Source of the DNA: Wenxinia marina DSM 24838
GTDB lineage: Bacteria > Pseudomonadota > Alphaproteobacteria > Rhodobacterales > Rhodobacteraceae
DNA: 64,000 bases
Reading direction: 5' to 3'
Assembly: GCF_000379485.1 (NCBI RefSeq)
Contig: NZ_KB902312.1
Location: forward strand, 124,277-188,276
The notes beneath the pieces were generated by a model. It made no database searches and was not told the origin of the DNA. It was given only the letters and a program-made list of their open reading frames with translations. The translations under genes were made by a program, and so were the position numbers. Every line of letters begins with the position of its first letter. Position 1 is the stretch's first letter. Below are positions 17,688 to 26,493 of the stretch, piece after piece.

Positions 17688-18565
17688 CGGCTTCTCCCCG
17701 ACAGGCGCGTGAGCTGGAAGTTCAGCACCGACACGACGACGACGATGACGAACAGCACCACGGCGATGGCGGCGGCGCGGCCGCCCTGGTCGCTTTGAAA
17801 GGCGCGCTGGAAGATGTAGTAGACGAGGACGAGGTTGTCGTTCACGCGCCCGCCGGTCGAGAACAGGTAGACCTGGTCGAATATCTTCAGCTGCGAGATC
17901 AGCTGGATCGTCAGCACCAGCGCCGTCACCGGCCACAGCAGCGGCCAGGTGATCCGCGCGAAGGTCGTCCAGCGGCCCGAACTGTCCAGCTCCGCCGCCT
18001 CGTAGATCTCGTCCGGGATGGCGCGCAGGCCCGCGAGGAACAGCAGGACCGAGAAGCCGCAGGTCCACCAGATCGTCACGAAGGCGACGGCGGGCATGAA
18101 CCATGTGGTGGTCTTGAAGACCGGGATGCGGTCGAGGCCGACGGCGTCGAAGAGGTACATCGCGATGCCGAACTGGAAGTTCAGCGTCCAGTCCCAGATC
18201 AGGTAGACGACCGAGACGGGCAGGATGTAGGGCAGGAAGAACAGCGCCAGGATCGCTGCCTGCAGCCTTCCCTTGAGCCGGTTGATCCCCAGCGCGATCG
18301 CCAGCGCGACCAGCGTGCCCGGGACGACGGTGAGCAGGACGAAGTAGGCGGTGTTCCAGAAGGCCGTGCCGAAGCGGCGGTCACCCGGAAGACGGGTGTA
18401 GTTCTCGAGCCCCACCCAGTCGCCCTCGCCGATCAGGCGGGCGTCGGTGAAGCTGAGCATGAACATGCGGATCGTCGGGTAGACGAAGATCAGTCCGTAG
18501 ATGACGAGAAAGGGCAGGATCAGCGCGAACGCGATGAGCCATTCCCTGTGGCGGGCGTTCGACAT
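17684..18565 (-). CDS. Carbohydrate ABC transporter permease (MalF type)
   Basis: 293 residues, six membrane segments, with the EAA loop PDEIYEAAELDSSGRWTTFA near residue 185 and ITWPLLWPVTALVLT after it, typical of CUT1 permeases. A GGGAGGAGCCGC ribosome site precedes the ATG. It is separated from the binding-protein gene by 54 bases holding a stem-loop, and overlaps the MalG-type gene by 4 bases. Confidence 0.93.
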   Translation of the reverse strand: MSNARHREWLIAFALILPFLVIYGLIFVYPTIRMFMLSFTDARLIGEGDWVGLENYTRLPGDRRFGTAFWNTAYFVLLTVVPGTLVALAIALGINRLKGRLQAAILALFFLPYILPVSVVYLIWDWTLNFQFGIAMYLFDAVGLDRIPVFKTTTWFMPAVAFVTIWWTCGFSVLLFLAGLRAIPDEIYEAAELDSSGRWTTFARITWPLLWPVTALVLTIQLISQLKIFDQVYLFSTGGRVNDNLVLVYYIFQRAFQSDQGGRAAAIAVVLFVIVVVVSVLNFQLTRLSGRSR

Positions 18566-18584
18566 GCGGCTCCTCCCTCGGGTC

Positions 18585-18612
18585 GGTGCAGGCCCCCGAA
18601 AGGGCCTGCACC
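18585..18612 (-). promoter_or_regulatory. Intercistronic stem-loop after the arabinoside binding protein
   Basis: A perfect 11-bp stem, GGTGCAGGCCC (18585-18595) and GGGCCTGCACC (18602-18612), with a 6-base loop, 7 bases after the binding-protein stop on the minus strand and just before the permease ribosome site. It is the fourth binding-protein gene in the window with such a structure. Confidence 0.75.
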
Positions 18613-18619
18613 AGGCGTA

Positions 18620-19894
18620 TCACATGTCGTTCAGCTCGTAGACGATCTCGTCCACCGCTTCGGCCGGGTCCATCTCGCCGTTCAGCGTCGGGACGAAGTA
18701 GGTGGCCATGACGTCGAAGATCGGCCCGGCGACGCCGGCGAGCGGGGTCTTGGGGTCGAAGATCATGTTTTCGGTGAGCGACGAGTAGGTCGCGTTCGGC
18801 TCCATCGACTGGTAGTCGGCGCTCTCGGTCACCGGGCCGTAGGCCGGGATGTGGCCGGCGGTCGCCCAGAACAGCGAGTTCTGCGCCATCCAGCCCATCA
18901 CCTCGAGGACGGCCGCCCGCTTCTCGGGGGTCATCTCGGAGCCCTGGTTCGCCGGGATCGCGAAGGCGTGGCTGTCGGCGTAGGTCGCCGCATGGTCGAA
19001 GATCACCGGCAGCTCGACGGCGCCCCACTCGAACAGGTTGCCCTGCTCCTGCAGGTCGGTCATCGTCGGGACCTCCCACACGCCGTTGATCATCATCGCC
19101 GCCTCGCCCGAGGTGAACAGCGCGACCGTCGCCGGGTAGTCGGTGTAGGTCGACTGCAGGCCCTCGTTCGTCCACTCCTGCAGGACGGACAGGGCGTTCG
19201 TCAGCTTCTCGGCGTTGTCGCCGGCGAGGAACTCGCCGTCGGTCATCAGCTCGCCGTCCTGCTGCGCCATCAGCGAATAGATGGTGCGGAACATGAAGTT
19301 GCCGTCGGCGGTGACCGAGGCGAGCGGGAACTGCACGCCCGCCTCCTTCAGCTGCATCAGCGTGTCGGTGAACGCCTCGCGGCTGTCGAGGCCGACAGGC
19401 AGTCCGTCCTCGGTCAGGAGGCCGTTCGCCTCGAGGATGTCCTTGTTGTAGTACAGGACGATCGGGTGGGTATCGAACGGCAGCGCATACTGCTGGCCGT
19501 CCACCGTCACCGCGTCCCAGGTCGCCGGCGCGTAGTCGGCCTCGGACACGCCCATCGCCTCGAAGTCCTCGGCGGTCAGCGGCTGCAGCACGCCCTGGTC
19601 CACGGCCAGCGGGATGCGGCTGGCGTGGTAGGTCATGATGTCGGGCGCCTCGCCGACGGCGACCGAGGTCTGGACCTTGGAATAGAACGGCACGCCCCAT
19701 TCCAGGGTCGTGGCGTCGATCGTGATCTCGCCCTCGTGCGCCGCGTTGAAGTCGTCGATCAGCTGCTTCATCCGCACGCCGTCGCCGCCGCTCAGGAAAT
19801 CCCACCAGATCACGGTTTCCTGCGCCTGGACGGAGCCTGCCATGATCGACAGGGCCGCCAGCGCGGCGGCGCCGTAGGTCAGTTGCTTGGTCAT
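18620..19894 (-). CDS. Carbohydrate ABC transporter substrate-binding protein (MalE/CUT1 type)
   Basis: 424 residues from the ATG at 19894 (GGGAGGAAGAGA before it). The signal peptide MTKQLTYGAAALAALSIMAG ends at about VQA|Q. The mature part is a family 1 solute-binding fold: VIWWDFLSGGDGVRMKQLI, ALPFDTHPIVLYYNKDIL, FTSGEAAMMINGVWE. By operon context (GH51 arabinofuranosidase upstream, two CUT1 permeases downstream) it probably binds arabino-oligosaccharides or arabinosides; that ligand is inference. Confidence 0.92.
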   Translation of the reverse strand: MTKQLTYGAAALAALSIMAGSVQAQETVIWWDFLSGGDGVRMKQLIDDFNAAHEGEITIDATTLEWGVPFYSKVQTSVAVGEAPDIMTYHASRIPLAVDQGVLQPLTAEDFEAMGVSEADYAPATWDAVTVDGQQYALPFDTHPIVLYYNKDILEANGLLTEDGLPVGLDSREAFTDTLMQLKEAGVQFPLASVTADGNFMFRTIYSLMAQQDGELMTDGEFLAGDNAEKLTNALSVLQEWTNEGLQSTYTDYPATVALFTSGEAAMMINGVWEVPTMTDLQEQGNLFEWGAVELPVIFDHAATYADSHAFAIPANQGSEMTPEKRAAVLEVMGWMAQNSLFWATAGHIPAYGPVTESADYQSMEPNATYSSLTENMIFDPKTPLAGVAGPIFDVMATYFVPTLNGEMDPAEAVDEIVYELNDM

Positions 19895-19949
19895 TCTCTT
19901 CCTCCCTCGAGCCTTCGGCGGCGGGGTCGCCGCCCGTGCTCCTGCCAAA

Positions 19950-19996
19950 ATCGTATCGCGATGGCTGATTCGCGCAACGTGGTTTTCGATACGTAC
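19950..19996. promoter_or_regulatory. CGATA half-sites upstream of the binding-protein gene
   Basis: On the minus strand GCGATACGAT (plus 19950-19959), and on the plus strand CGATACGTAC (19987-19996). Both carry the CGATA half of the GGCGATA-TC-TATCGCC palindrome at 15315. They lie in the 122-base gap between the arabinofuranosidase stop and the binding-protein start. Confidence 0.35.
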
Positions 19997-20016
19997 CCGA
20001 ACCCGTGATATGCTCG

Positions 20017-21525
20017 TCAGAGCTGCACCCGGATCATCGAGTAGGAATGGGGCGGCAGGGTCAGCGCCAGCTTGCCGCCGTCGAGCGTCGCGCCATCGCC
20101 CTTCCGCGGCGCGACGTTGTCCGGATTGTCCTCGGTGTTCGTCGCCTGCAGGTCGTCGTGCTTGATCAGCGTGTGCTCCACCGACTTGGCCGCGCCGAAC
20201 CCGTCGAGGGCGAGGTCGACCTCCATCGCCTCCGCCCCGCTCTTGTTCACGGCGAAGAAGGTGAGCGTGCCGCCATCCGCGTCGTGCACCCCGGCGATGT
20301 CGAGGCAGGGCACGCCAGAGGCGGCGTCCGCGTCGTAGGTCGGCCCGTCCACCGACAGTCGCAGCGCGGTGCCGCGGCCGTGGTGCGAGGCGAACTTGAA
20401 CGGCCAGAAGATCGTCTGCCGCCAGGCGCCGCCGCCGGTCCGCGTCATGATCGGCGCGATCACGTTCACCAGCTGCGCGATGCAGGCGATGCGGACCCGA
20501 TCGGCCCGCCGGATGAAGGTGTTGAGGATGGAGCCCACCATCAGCACGTCCTCGAAGTTGTAGACGTCCTCGAGGATCGGCGGGGCGAAGCGCCATTCGG
20601 TCCCGTGCAGGTAGCTGAGATCCTGCTTGCGGGTGTGGTACCAGACGTTCCACTCGTCGAAGCTGATCGTGACGTCCTTCTTCGACCGCTTCTTCGCCTT
20701 CACGAAGTCGATCGTGCCCGACACGGTGTCGATGTAGCGGCCGAGCTTCTCCGAGAGCGCGAGGAAGTTGTTCGCGTTCTTCTCGTAGTTCTCGAAGTAC
20801 ATGTGCAGCGAGATGTGGTCGACGTTGTCGTACGTCGCCTCCAGCACCGTACGCTCCCACTCGGGGTAGGTGGGCATGTCGCTGTGGGACGAGCCGCAGA
20901 CGATCAGCTCGAGCGAGCGGTCGAAGGCGCGCAGCGCCTTGGCGGTCTCGTTGGCGAGGTGGCCGTATTCGGTGGCGGACTTGTGGCCGACCTGCCAGGG
21001 GCCGTCCATCTCGTTGCCCAGGCACCACATCTTGACGTTCCACGGGTCGGCACGGCCGTTCTTCTTGCGGAGATCCGACCAGTACGATCCGCCGGGATGG
21101 TTCACGTACTCGACGAAGGCCCGCGCCTCGTCCAGCCCGCGGGAGCCGAGGTTCAGCGCCAGCATCATGTCGATGCCGGCCTTGTCGGCCCAGTCGGCAT
21201 ATTCGTGGATGCCGACATGGTTCGGCTCCACCGTGTGCCAGGCGAGGTCGAGGCGGGACGGACGCTCGTCCTTCGGCCCGATCCCGTCCTCCCAGTTGTA
21301 GGCCGATACGAAGTTGCCGCCCGGGTAGCGGCAGACCGGGGTGTCCAGCTCCTTGACCAGCTCCAGCACGTCGCCGCGCATGCCGTTGTCGTCGGCGGTG
21401 GGATGGTCCGGCTCGTAGATGCCGCCGTAGACCGCGCGGCCCAGATGTTCGAGGAAGGAGCCGTAGAGCCGGGGGTCGATATCGGCGACGGCATAGCGTT
21501 CGTGCGCGGTGACGCGGGCTTTCAT
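20017..21525 (-). CDS. abfA: Alpha-L-arabinofuranosidase, GH51
   Basis: 502 residues, the usual length of intracellular GH51 enzymes, with no signal peptide. The acid/base glutamate lies in CLGNEMDGPWQVGH (about residue 173) and the nucleophile in ISFDEWNVWY (about residue 292); RLYGSFLEHLGRAVYGGIY and CRYPGGNFVSAYNWEDG are family landmarks. It releases terminal L-arabinose from arabinosides in the cytoplasm, after uptake by the ABC system encoded next to it. A GGGAGGATC ribosome site precedes the ATG. It lies between the ArsR-type regulator and the binding-protein gene on the same strand. Confidence 0.95.
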   Translation of the reverse strand: MKARVTAHERYAVADIDPRLYGSFLEHLGRAVYGGIYEPDHPTADDNGMRGDVLELVKELDTPVCRYPGGNFVSAYNWEDGIGPKDERPSRLDLAWHTVEPNHVGIHEYADWADKAGIDMMLALNLGSRGLDEARAFVEYVNHPGGSYWSDLRKKNGRADPWNVKMWCLGNEMDGPWQVGHKSATEYGHLANETAKALRAFDRSLELIVCGSSHSDMPTYPEWERTVLEATYDNVDHISLHMYFENYEKNANNFLALSEKLGRYIDTVSGTIDFVKAKKRSKKDVTISFDEWNVWYHTRKQDLSYLHGTEWRFAPPILEDVYNFEDVLMVGSILNTFIRRADRVRIACIAQLVNVIAPIMTRTGGGAWRQTIFWPFKFASHHGRGTALRLSVDGPTYDADAASGVPCLDIAGVHDADGGTLTFFAVNKSGAEAMEVDLALDGFGAAKSVEHTLIKHDDLQATNTEDNPDNVAPRKGDGATLDGGKLALTLPPHSYSMIRVQL

Positions 21526-21576
21526 TCTGATCCTCCCTCGCCGGATCGGGGAGGTGTCTATCCCGACTTCCGGTCC

Positions 21577-22560
21577 TTATCCGTTGTGAGGATATGATAG
21601 CGTCGAGTCGGCGTCCGCCGTCAAGGGCGCCGACGCCTCGCCCACCAGTTTCAGCCCGATGTCGCAATCGTGGTTGCCGAAGCCCCGGCCGAAGAGGTTG
21701 AGGCCGCCGGGGTGGTCCGCGTCCTCGCGGATGCCGAGGCGGACGCGCACCGAGCGGTGCACCTCGAGGTCCAGATCCTCGGCCCGCACGTCGGAAATCC
21801 GGTCGTCGCCGATGAACGTCCCCTCGGGCGTCACGCGCCACGTCGTCAGCAGGCCGTACTGCGAGCCGCGCAGCTTCCACCAGGCGGGGGTGTAGGTGCC
21901 GCGCGTGTCGCCGAAATCGCCGGGCGAGGTCCAGGTGCCGACCTCTATTCCGTTGATCCACAGGGTGATGTCCGACGGCCAGTTCTCGGACGTGCCCGGC
22001 ACCTCCGAGCTCAGCTCGGCGGTCAGCGCCAGTTCGCGGACGAGGCTGCCGCGGGTCTTGAGGTTGTTGGGGAACTGGTACTCCACGAACCCGCGGGTGA
22101 ACCACAGAAGGCCGGCGCGCATCCGGTCGGGTTCGAGGAACGTGTCCGGCACGTCGAGATCGCCGATCACGCCCGAGGGCGCGCACAGGCCGCAGGGCGC
22201 GCTGACCTCGGCGCGGGAATACAGGCCGATCGGCATCGACACCTCGACCGCGTCCTCGGCCAGACGGGGTGCGGCGGCGCGGAAGCTGAGAAGCAGGTCG
22301 GTGAAGGTGGAGCGGCAGATCTTCTGGTTGCCCTTGCGCGCCTTCTGCGCCCGCGTCTCGACGAGGCCCGCCTCCTCCAGCGTCTGCACGTTCGACGATA
22401 CGGTCGATTGCGGGAGGCCAAGCTCGGCGGCCAGTTCGTTCACGTTGCGGGGGCCGTCGGATTCGAGGTGGCGCAGGATGCGCAGCCTGATCTCGCTGGC
22501 CAGCGCCCGCAGCACGTCGATCCGCTCCAGCGGATCCACCACCTCGAAATTGCGCTGCAT
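21577..22560 (-). CDS. ArsR-type HTH regulator with large C-terminal domain (COG4189-like)
   Basis: 327 residues. Residues about 10-85 are an ArsR-like winged helix (LRALASEIRLRILRHLE, VNELAAELGLPQSTVSSNVQ). The rest, about 240 residues, is not a standard ArsR part: it has PCGLCAPSGVIGD (a CxxC pair), then a beta-rich region (LALTAELSSEVPGTSENW, DITLWINGIEVGTWTSPGDF, GLNLFGRGFGNHDCDIGLKL) that suggests a jelly-roll, possibly sugar-binding, domain. It is the first gene of the arabinoside operon and so its likely regulator. Resemblance to COG4189 predicted regulators is from memory. Confidence 0.75.
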   Translation of the reverse strand: MQRNFEVVDPLERIDVLRALASEIRLRILRHLESDGPRNVNELAAELGLPQSTVSSNVQTLEEAGLVETRAQKARKGNQKICRSTFTDLLLSFRAAAPRLAEDAVEVSMPIGLYSRAEVSAPCGLCAPSGVIGDLDVPDTFLEPDRMRAGLLWFTRGFVEYQFPNNLKTRGSLVRELALTAELSSEVPGTSENWPSDITLWINGIEVGTWTSPGDFGDTRGTYTPAWWKLRGSQYGLLTTWRVTPEGTFIGDDRISDVRAEDLDLEVHRSVRVRLGIREDADHPGGLNLFGRGFGNHDCDIGLKLVGEASAPLTADADSTLSYPHNG

Positions 22561-22581
22561 CCCGGACCTCCGTGTCGGAGA

Positions 22582-22593
22582 CGATCTGTATCA
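22582..22593. promoter_or_regulatory. Half-conserved operator-like site upstream of the ArsR-type gene
   Basis: CGATCTGTATCA, 22 bases before the start codon, matches the centre of the palindrome at 15315 (CGATATCTATCG) at 9 of 12 positions. It could be an autoregulatory site. Confidence 0.3.
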
Positions 22594-22692
22594 TGAAAGG
22601 CGGTACGGAAAAGTCCCACGAGCGGTCGAGGATTTCGGCGAGCGCGCCGCCCGCTGATCGTCGACCGGCCTCGCCCCTGCGCGGGCGCCGGA

Positions 22693-23925
22693 CTAGCCGC
22701 CCAGGGCGGCCCGCATCGACGGTTCGGGGAAGCATGTGGGCGCCAGCCCCGCGCTCTCCTGCCAGCGCCCGATGGAGCGGCGGGTGCGGAACCCGGCGAG
22801 GCCGTCCGCGCCGCCGACGTCGTAGCCGAGGTTCTCCAGCCCGCGCTGGATCGCCGCGACGTCCGATCGCAGCATGCCGCCGACCTCCTGCCATCGGCCG
22901 GTGAAGTCCCCCATGCCGTACTGGATGCGGTCGCCGACATGTCCGACGAACAGGGCGTAGAGATCGCTCTCGTTGTAGTCCTTCAGGACGTAGAAATTGG
23001 GCGTGACGACGAAGGCCGGCCCGTGCCGTCCGGCGGGCATCAGGAGATAACCCTCGAGATCCGCCTCGCCTTCCGGGAACGCGGCGCCGGAGACGCGGGC
23101 GATCCCCATCGCCGCCCAGTCGCGGATCGGCCGGCCCTGGTCCGGCCCTTCCAGCGCGCAGGAGACGGACGCCGGCACCGTCACCTCGAATCCCCAGTCG
23201 CGGCCGCGCTGCCAGCCGTGGTGGGCGAGGTAGCCGGCGATCGAGGCGATCGTGTCCGCCTCGGATCCCCAGATGTCGGCGCGCCCGTCACCGTCGCCGT
23301 CCGCCGCGTGACCCAGGAAGCTGGACGGCATGAACTGCGGCTGCCCCATCGCCCCGGCCCAGCTGGAGCGCATGGCGCCGGGCGGCGCGTGCCCGGCCTC
23401 GGCGATCCGCAGCGCCGCGATCAGCTCGGCCGCGAAAAAGTCGGGGCGGCGGCCCATGAAGCCGCGGGTGGCGAGGACGCGGAACACGTCGTGCGGGATC
23501 GCGGCGGCGCCGTACCCGCTCTCGCGGCCCCAGATGGCGAGGATGATGCGCCCCGGCACGCCGGTGGCCCGCTCCGCCGCCGCCAGCGCGGCGGCGTGGC
23601 GCTGCGCCATCTGCCGCCCGACCGACGTCGCCCCGTCGAGCGCCGCGCGCGAGAAGTAGCGGCCGGGCTGCCCGAACTCCGCCTGGCTCTGCCGCTGCGG
23701 CACGTCGGGGGCGCCCGGCGGGGCGAGGTCCGGCAGCTCCCAGTCGAGCGTCACGTTGCCGAGGGCCGCGTCGAAGGTTCCGCGCGAGACGCCGGCCGCC
23801 GCGGCTTCCGGCCAGATGCTGTCCTCGATCCACGCCCGGAATGCCCTCTCGGTCGCCGCGCGGTCCTGCGCGGTGACGGGCGCGGCGAACAGCATGAGGC
23901 AGGCGAGGAGGAGGCGGAGCAGCAT
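22693..23925 (-). CDS. Lytic murein transglycosylase, MltB type (GH103), with peptidoglycan-binding domain
   Basis: 410 residues with a signal peptide (MLLRLLLACLMLFAAPVTAQ). The catalytic glutamate is in IILAIWGRESGYGAA (about residue 155), followed by MGQPQFMPSSFLGHAADGDG and NFYVLKDYNESDLYALFVGH, characteristic of family 3 (MltB) lytic transglycosylases. The last about 60 residues (VAAIQRGLENLGYDVGGADG) form a peptidoglycan-binding domain. It cleaves glycan strands in the periplasm to 1,6-anhydro ends. There is no lipobox, so it may be soluble. The gene stands alone between the arabinoside and capsule-export genes. Confidence 0.93.
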   Translation of the reverse strand: MLLRLLLACLMLFAAPVTAQDRAATERAFRAWIEDSIWPEAAAAGVSRGTFDAALGNVTLDWELPDLAPPGAPDVPQRQSQAEFGQPGRYFSRAALDGATSVGRQMAQRHAAALAAAERATGVPGRIILAIWGRESGYGAAAIPHDVFRVLATRGFMGRRPDFFAAELIAALRIAEAGHAPPGAMRSSWAGAMGQPQFMPSSFLGHAADGDGDGRADIWGSEADTIASIAGYLAHHGWQRGRDWGFEVTVPASVSCALEGPDQGRPIRDWAAMGIARVSGAAFPEGEADLEGYLLMPAGRHGPAFVVTPNFYVLKDYNESDLYALFVGHVGDRIQYGMGDFTGRWQEVGGMLRSDVAAIQRGLENLGYDVGGADGLAGFRTRRSIGRWQESAGLAPTCFPEPSMRAALGG

Positions 23926-24020
23926 CGAGGGCGACCTTTCTGGGACAGCCCGACGCTAGCAGCCCCGGCCCCGGAGTGGAAAGCGCCGCCGGCCCGGTCC
24001 GGCGGGCACGTGCCGGCGGG

Positions 24021-25712
24021 TCAGGCCGTGACCTGTTCGCGCAGGATCGAGGCGGTGAGCGACAGCATCAGGTAGATCCCAGCGAAGACGAGGAACGACA
24101 GCAGCGTGTTCTCGAAGGCGCGCGGATAGGTCGCCTCGTCCGGCGCCACCGGCTCCACCCCCAGCGACAGGTAGCGGACCTGGCGGTTCGCCTCGACGCG
24201 CGCCGTCTCCATCTGGGTCAGCGCCTGCTGCACGAGGAGGGTCTGGAAGGTGTAGTTCTCTTCCGCCAGCCGCAGCTCGGTGTTCTTGGCCGCCAGCGAC
24301 GCCTCGCCCGACGAGGCCTCGGTCATCTGTTGGCGCAGGTTGGCGATCAGCGTCTCGATGCTGTCGATCTGGTTCTGCAGGCTCTCGACCTGGGCCTGCT
24401 GCGGGCGGGCGACCGACAGCCGCTCCTGCAGGGACAGCATGAGCTGCTGGCGTTCGGTCTCGAGCGCGCTGATCTGCTGCGTCCGGGCCGCGGTCTCGCC
24501 CACAGGGTCGATCTGCTGCACCTCCTCCTGGATCGCCAGCCATTCGGCCAGGGCGTCGGCGCGCCGCGCCTCGGCGGCCTCGTAGCTGCTCAGGGCGCCG
24601 GCCATCTGGTCCTCGCGCAGGCGCTGGGTCAGCTGGTCGACCTGCTCCTCGGCATAGCCGATCAGCGCCTCGGACCATTGCTGCGACAGGGCCGGATCGG
24701 GGGCGATCACCTCCATCTTCACGATGCCCTCGGTGGGGTCGTAGCTGATGCGGACGTGATCCTGATAGACGTCGTAGGCGGCTTCGGTCGTGGCGTCCGC
24801 CGGCAGCCGCTGCAGCGGGTCGATGTCGGGCGCCGAGAAGGCGCTCGCGAACCCCTCTTCCTGGTTCAGCCGCACGAGGGCGGCGCGGGAGGTCAGGTAG
24901 GACTGGACGGTGATCGAATCCTGCTGCGTCGCCATCGACGTGCCCTGGAACAGACCGCCCAGGCCGGCGGCGCCCGCGGGTTCGGCCTGCTGGATGACGA
25001 ACTCGCTGACCGTGGCGTACATCGGCGTCGCCATGCGGTAGAAGTACCAGCCGGCAAGGAGCGTCGGCAGCAGCACGAACATCGACAGCCGCACGATCAG
25101 CAGGCCCGTCCGCCGCCGGCGGCGGCGGGCGAGGTCACGCTGGATCTTCATGATCTCGCTGGCCCGCCGCTCCGCCGGGCTGACACGCTCGGTCGAGGGA
25201 AGATTCCGCGGCGTCTGCGGCACGGTCTGCGGCAGGTGGACGTCGCCGCCCGGGGTCGCGGCATCGCTGCCGGCTTTCGGGGCGACGACCAGCTCGAACA
25301 CGTTCGAGCGCGAGAACGGATCGACGCCGATCTGCCGCAGCTGGCGGACCGCGTCGAAGTCGGAGGTGACCTCCAGGCCCTGCTTCGCCGCCGCGCGTCG
25401 GGCCATGCGGAGCTGCCGGCCGGTCAGACCTTCCTGGCGGATCGCCTCGAGGTCGTCCGCCGGCAGCGTGTCGCGCGTGGGGGCGGGCGGCTCGACCGGG
25501 GCGGCGGCCGGCGCGGCAGCCCCGCGGGCGCTGGCCCCGGCAGACATGGCGTCGGCCTGGGTCTCCGGGACCTGAGGGTGGGCCTGCAGTCGCAACGGCT
25601 CGGCCGCTGCCGCTGCCGCTGCCGGGGCGGGGCGCCGGACCGGCGCCTCTCCGGCCAGCAGGGAAGAGCTGCGCCGGATGCGGAATTTCCGGACCTTAGG
25701 CTTCGTAGTCAT
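24021..25712 (-). CDS. Capsule polysaccharide export protein, KpsE/CtrB/BexC-like
   Basis: 563 residues. The first about 200 are a proline/alanine-rich and basic cytoplasmic region ending RRRRRTGLL. A membrane segment follows (about 203-223), then a long periplasmic part with coiled coils (about 330-500, EEQVDQLTQRLREDQ and following) and a second membrane segment near the C-terminus (FENTLLSFLVFAGIYLMLSL). This is the polysaccharide co-polymerase (PCP-3) topology of KpsE-like proteins, with an unusually long N-terminal extension. It overlaps the KpsT-like gene by 17 bases. Confidence 0.85.
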   Translation of the reverse strand: MTTKPKVRKFRIRRSSSLLAGEAPVRRPAPAAAAAAAEPLRLQAHPQVPETQADAMSAGASARGAAAPAAAPVEPPAPTRDTLPADDLEAIRQEGLTGRQLRMARRAAAKQGLEVTSDFDAVRQLRQIGVDPFSRSNVFELVVAPKAGSDAATPGGDVHLPQTVPQTPRNLPSTERVSPAERRASEIMKIQRDLARRRRRRTGLLIVRLSMFVLLPTLLAGWYFYRMATPMYATVSEFVIQQAEPAGAAGLGGLFQGTSMATQQDSITVQSYLTSRAALVRLNQEEGFASAFSAPDIDPLQRLPADATTEAAYDVYQDHVRISYDPTEGIVKMEVIAPDPALSQQWSEALIGYAEEQVDQLTQRLREDQMAGALSSYEAAEARRADALAEWLAIQEEVQQIDPVGETAARTQQISALETERQQLMLSLQERLSVARPQQAQVESLQNQIDSIETLIANLRQQMTEASSGEASLAAKNTELRLAEENYTFQTLLVQQALTQMETARVEANRQVRYLSLGVEPVAPDEATYPRAFENTLLSFLVFAGIYLMLSLTASILREQVTA

Positions 25713-26349
25713 ACAGCTCTTTCGCTTCTTCGAGTGTCTCGAACATGTGCAGATGGCCGTCCCGCAGGACCGCCGCCGATTTCGCGAACCGCTCCAGCAC
25801 CGCGGCCTGGTGCGAGACGATCACCACGGTCGTCGTCTCCAGTCGCTCGCGCAGGATCTCACCCGCCTTGCGGTTGAACTCGGCATCGGTCGTGGACGGC
25901 ATCCCCTCGTCGATCAGATACATGTCGAAGTCGAGCGACAGCATCAGCGAGAAGGTGAAGCGCGAGCGCATCCCCTGGCTGTAGGTGCCGAGCGGCATGT
26001 CGAAATATTCCTCGATGCCGCACAGCCAGCGGCAGAAGCTTTCGACATAGTCCGGATCCAGCCCGTACAGGCGTGCCACGTAACGCGCGTTCTCGCGACC
26101 GGTGTGGCGCTTGACCACCCCGCCCATGAAGCCGAGCGGGAAAGAGATGCGGCAGCCCCGCACGATCCGCCCCTCGTCCGGCTTCTCGAGGCCGGCCATC
26201 ATGTTGATGAGGGTCGTCTTGCCGGTGCCGTTCGGCGCCAGAATCCCCAGGGACTGGCCGAGGGGGACCCGGAACGACACGCGGTCGAGGATCACCTTGC
26301 GGCTCTGACCCGTCCAGAAGGACTTGCTGACGTCCAAGAACTCGAGCAT
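25696..26349 (-). CDS. Capsule polysaccharide export ATP-binding protein, KpsT-like
   Basis: 217 residues, the usual KpsT length. Walker A is APNGTGKTT (about 37-45), the signature is the atypical YSQGMRSRFTFSL and Walker B is MYLIDEGMP, as in KpsT/BexA rather than classic importers. It should energise group 2-type capsule or polysaccharide export with a KpsM permease. No kpsM is seen in this window, so the operon is split or the permease lies elsewhere. It is the upstream gene of the pair, overlapping the KpsE-like gene. Confidence 0.9.
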   Translation of the reverse strand: MLEFLDVSKSFWTGQSRKVILDRVSFRVPLGQSLGILAPNGTGKTTLINMMAGLEKPDEGRIVRGCRISFPLGFMGGVVKRHTGRENARYVARLYGLDPDYVESFCRWLCGIEEYFDMPLGTYSQGMRSRFTFSLMLSLDFDMYLIDEGMPSTTDAEFNRKAGEILRERLETTTVVIVSHQAAVLERFAKSAAVLRDGHLHMFETLEEAKELYDYEA

Positions 26350-26473
26350 CGCTCCGACCTGCTGCCCGGGTTTACCATAACGGCCCCCGGCGTCGTCATC
26401 ACGCCTCGTCTAGTGCCGGATTGGGGCGAGATGCTGTCGAGATTGTCGCCCGCTTTGGGATAATTTCGGGGCA

Positions 26474-26489
26474 GGGACCGGTCGGTCCC
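26474..26489 (-). terminator. Stem-loop downstream of nhaA
   Basis: GGGACCG-GT-CGGTCCC, 4 bases beyond the nhaA stop on the minus strand. The stem is short with a 2-base centre and there is no clear T-run. The 144-base gap 26350-26493 otherwise holds the upstream region of the KpsT-like gene, including a TTTACCATAA stretch. Confidence 0.45.
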
Positions 26490-26493
26490 CGCC

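Noticed and set aside
21578-21594. TATCC-GTTGTGA-GGATA dyad at the end of the ArsR-type gene as an operator
   Set aside because: It lies inside the coding end, arms are only 5 bp, and it does not match the 15315 palindrome well.
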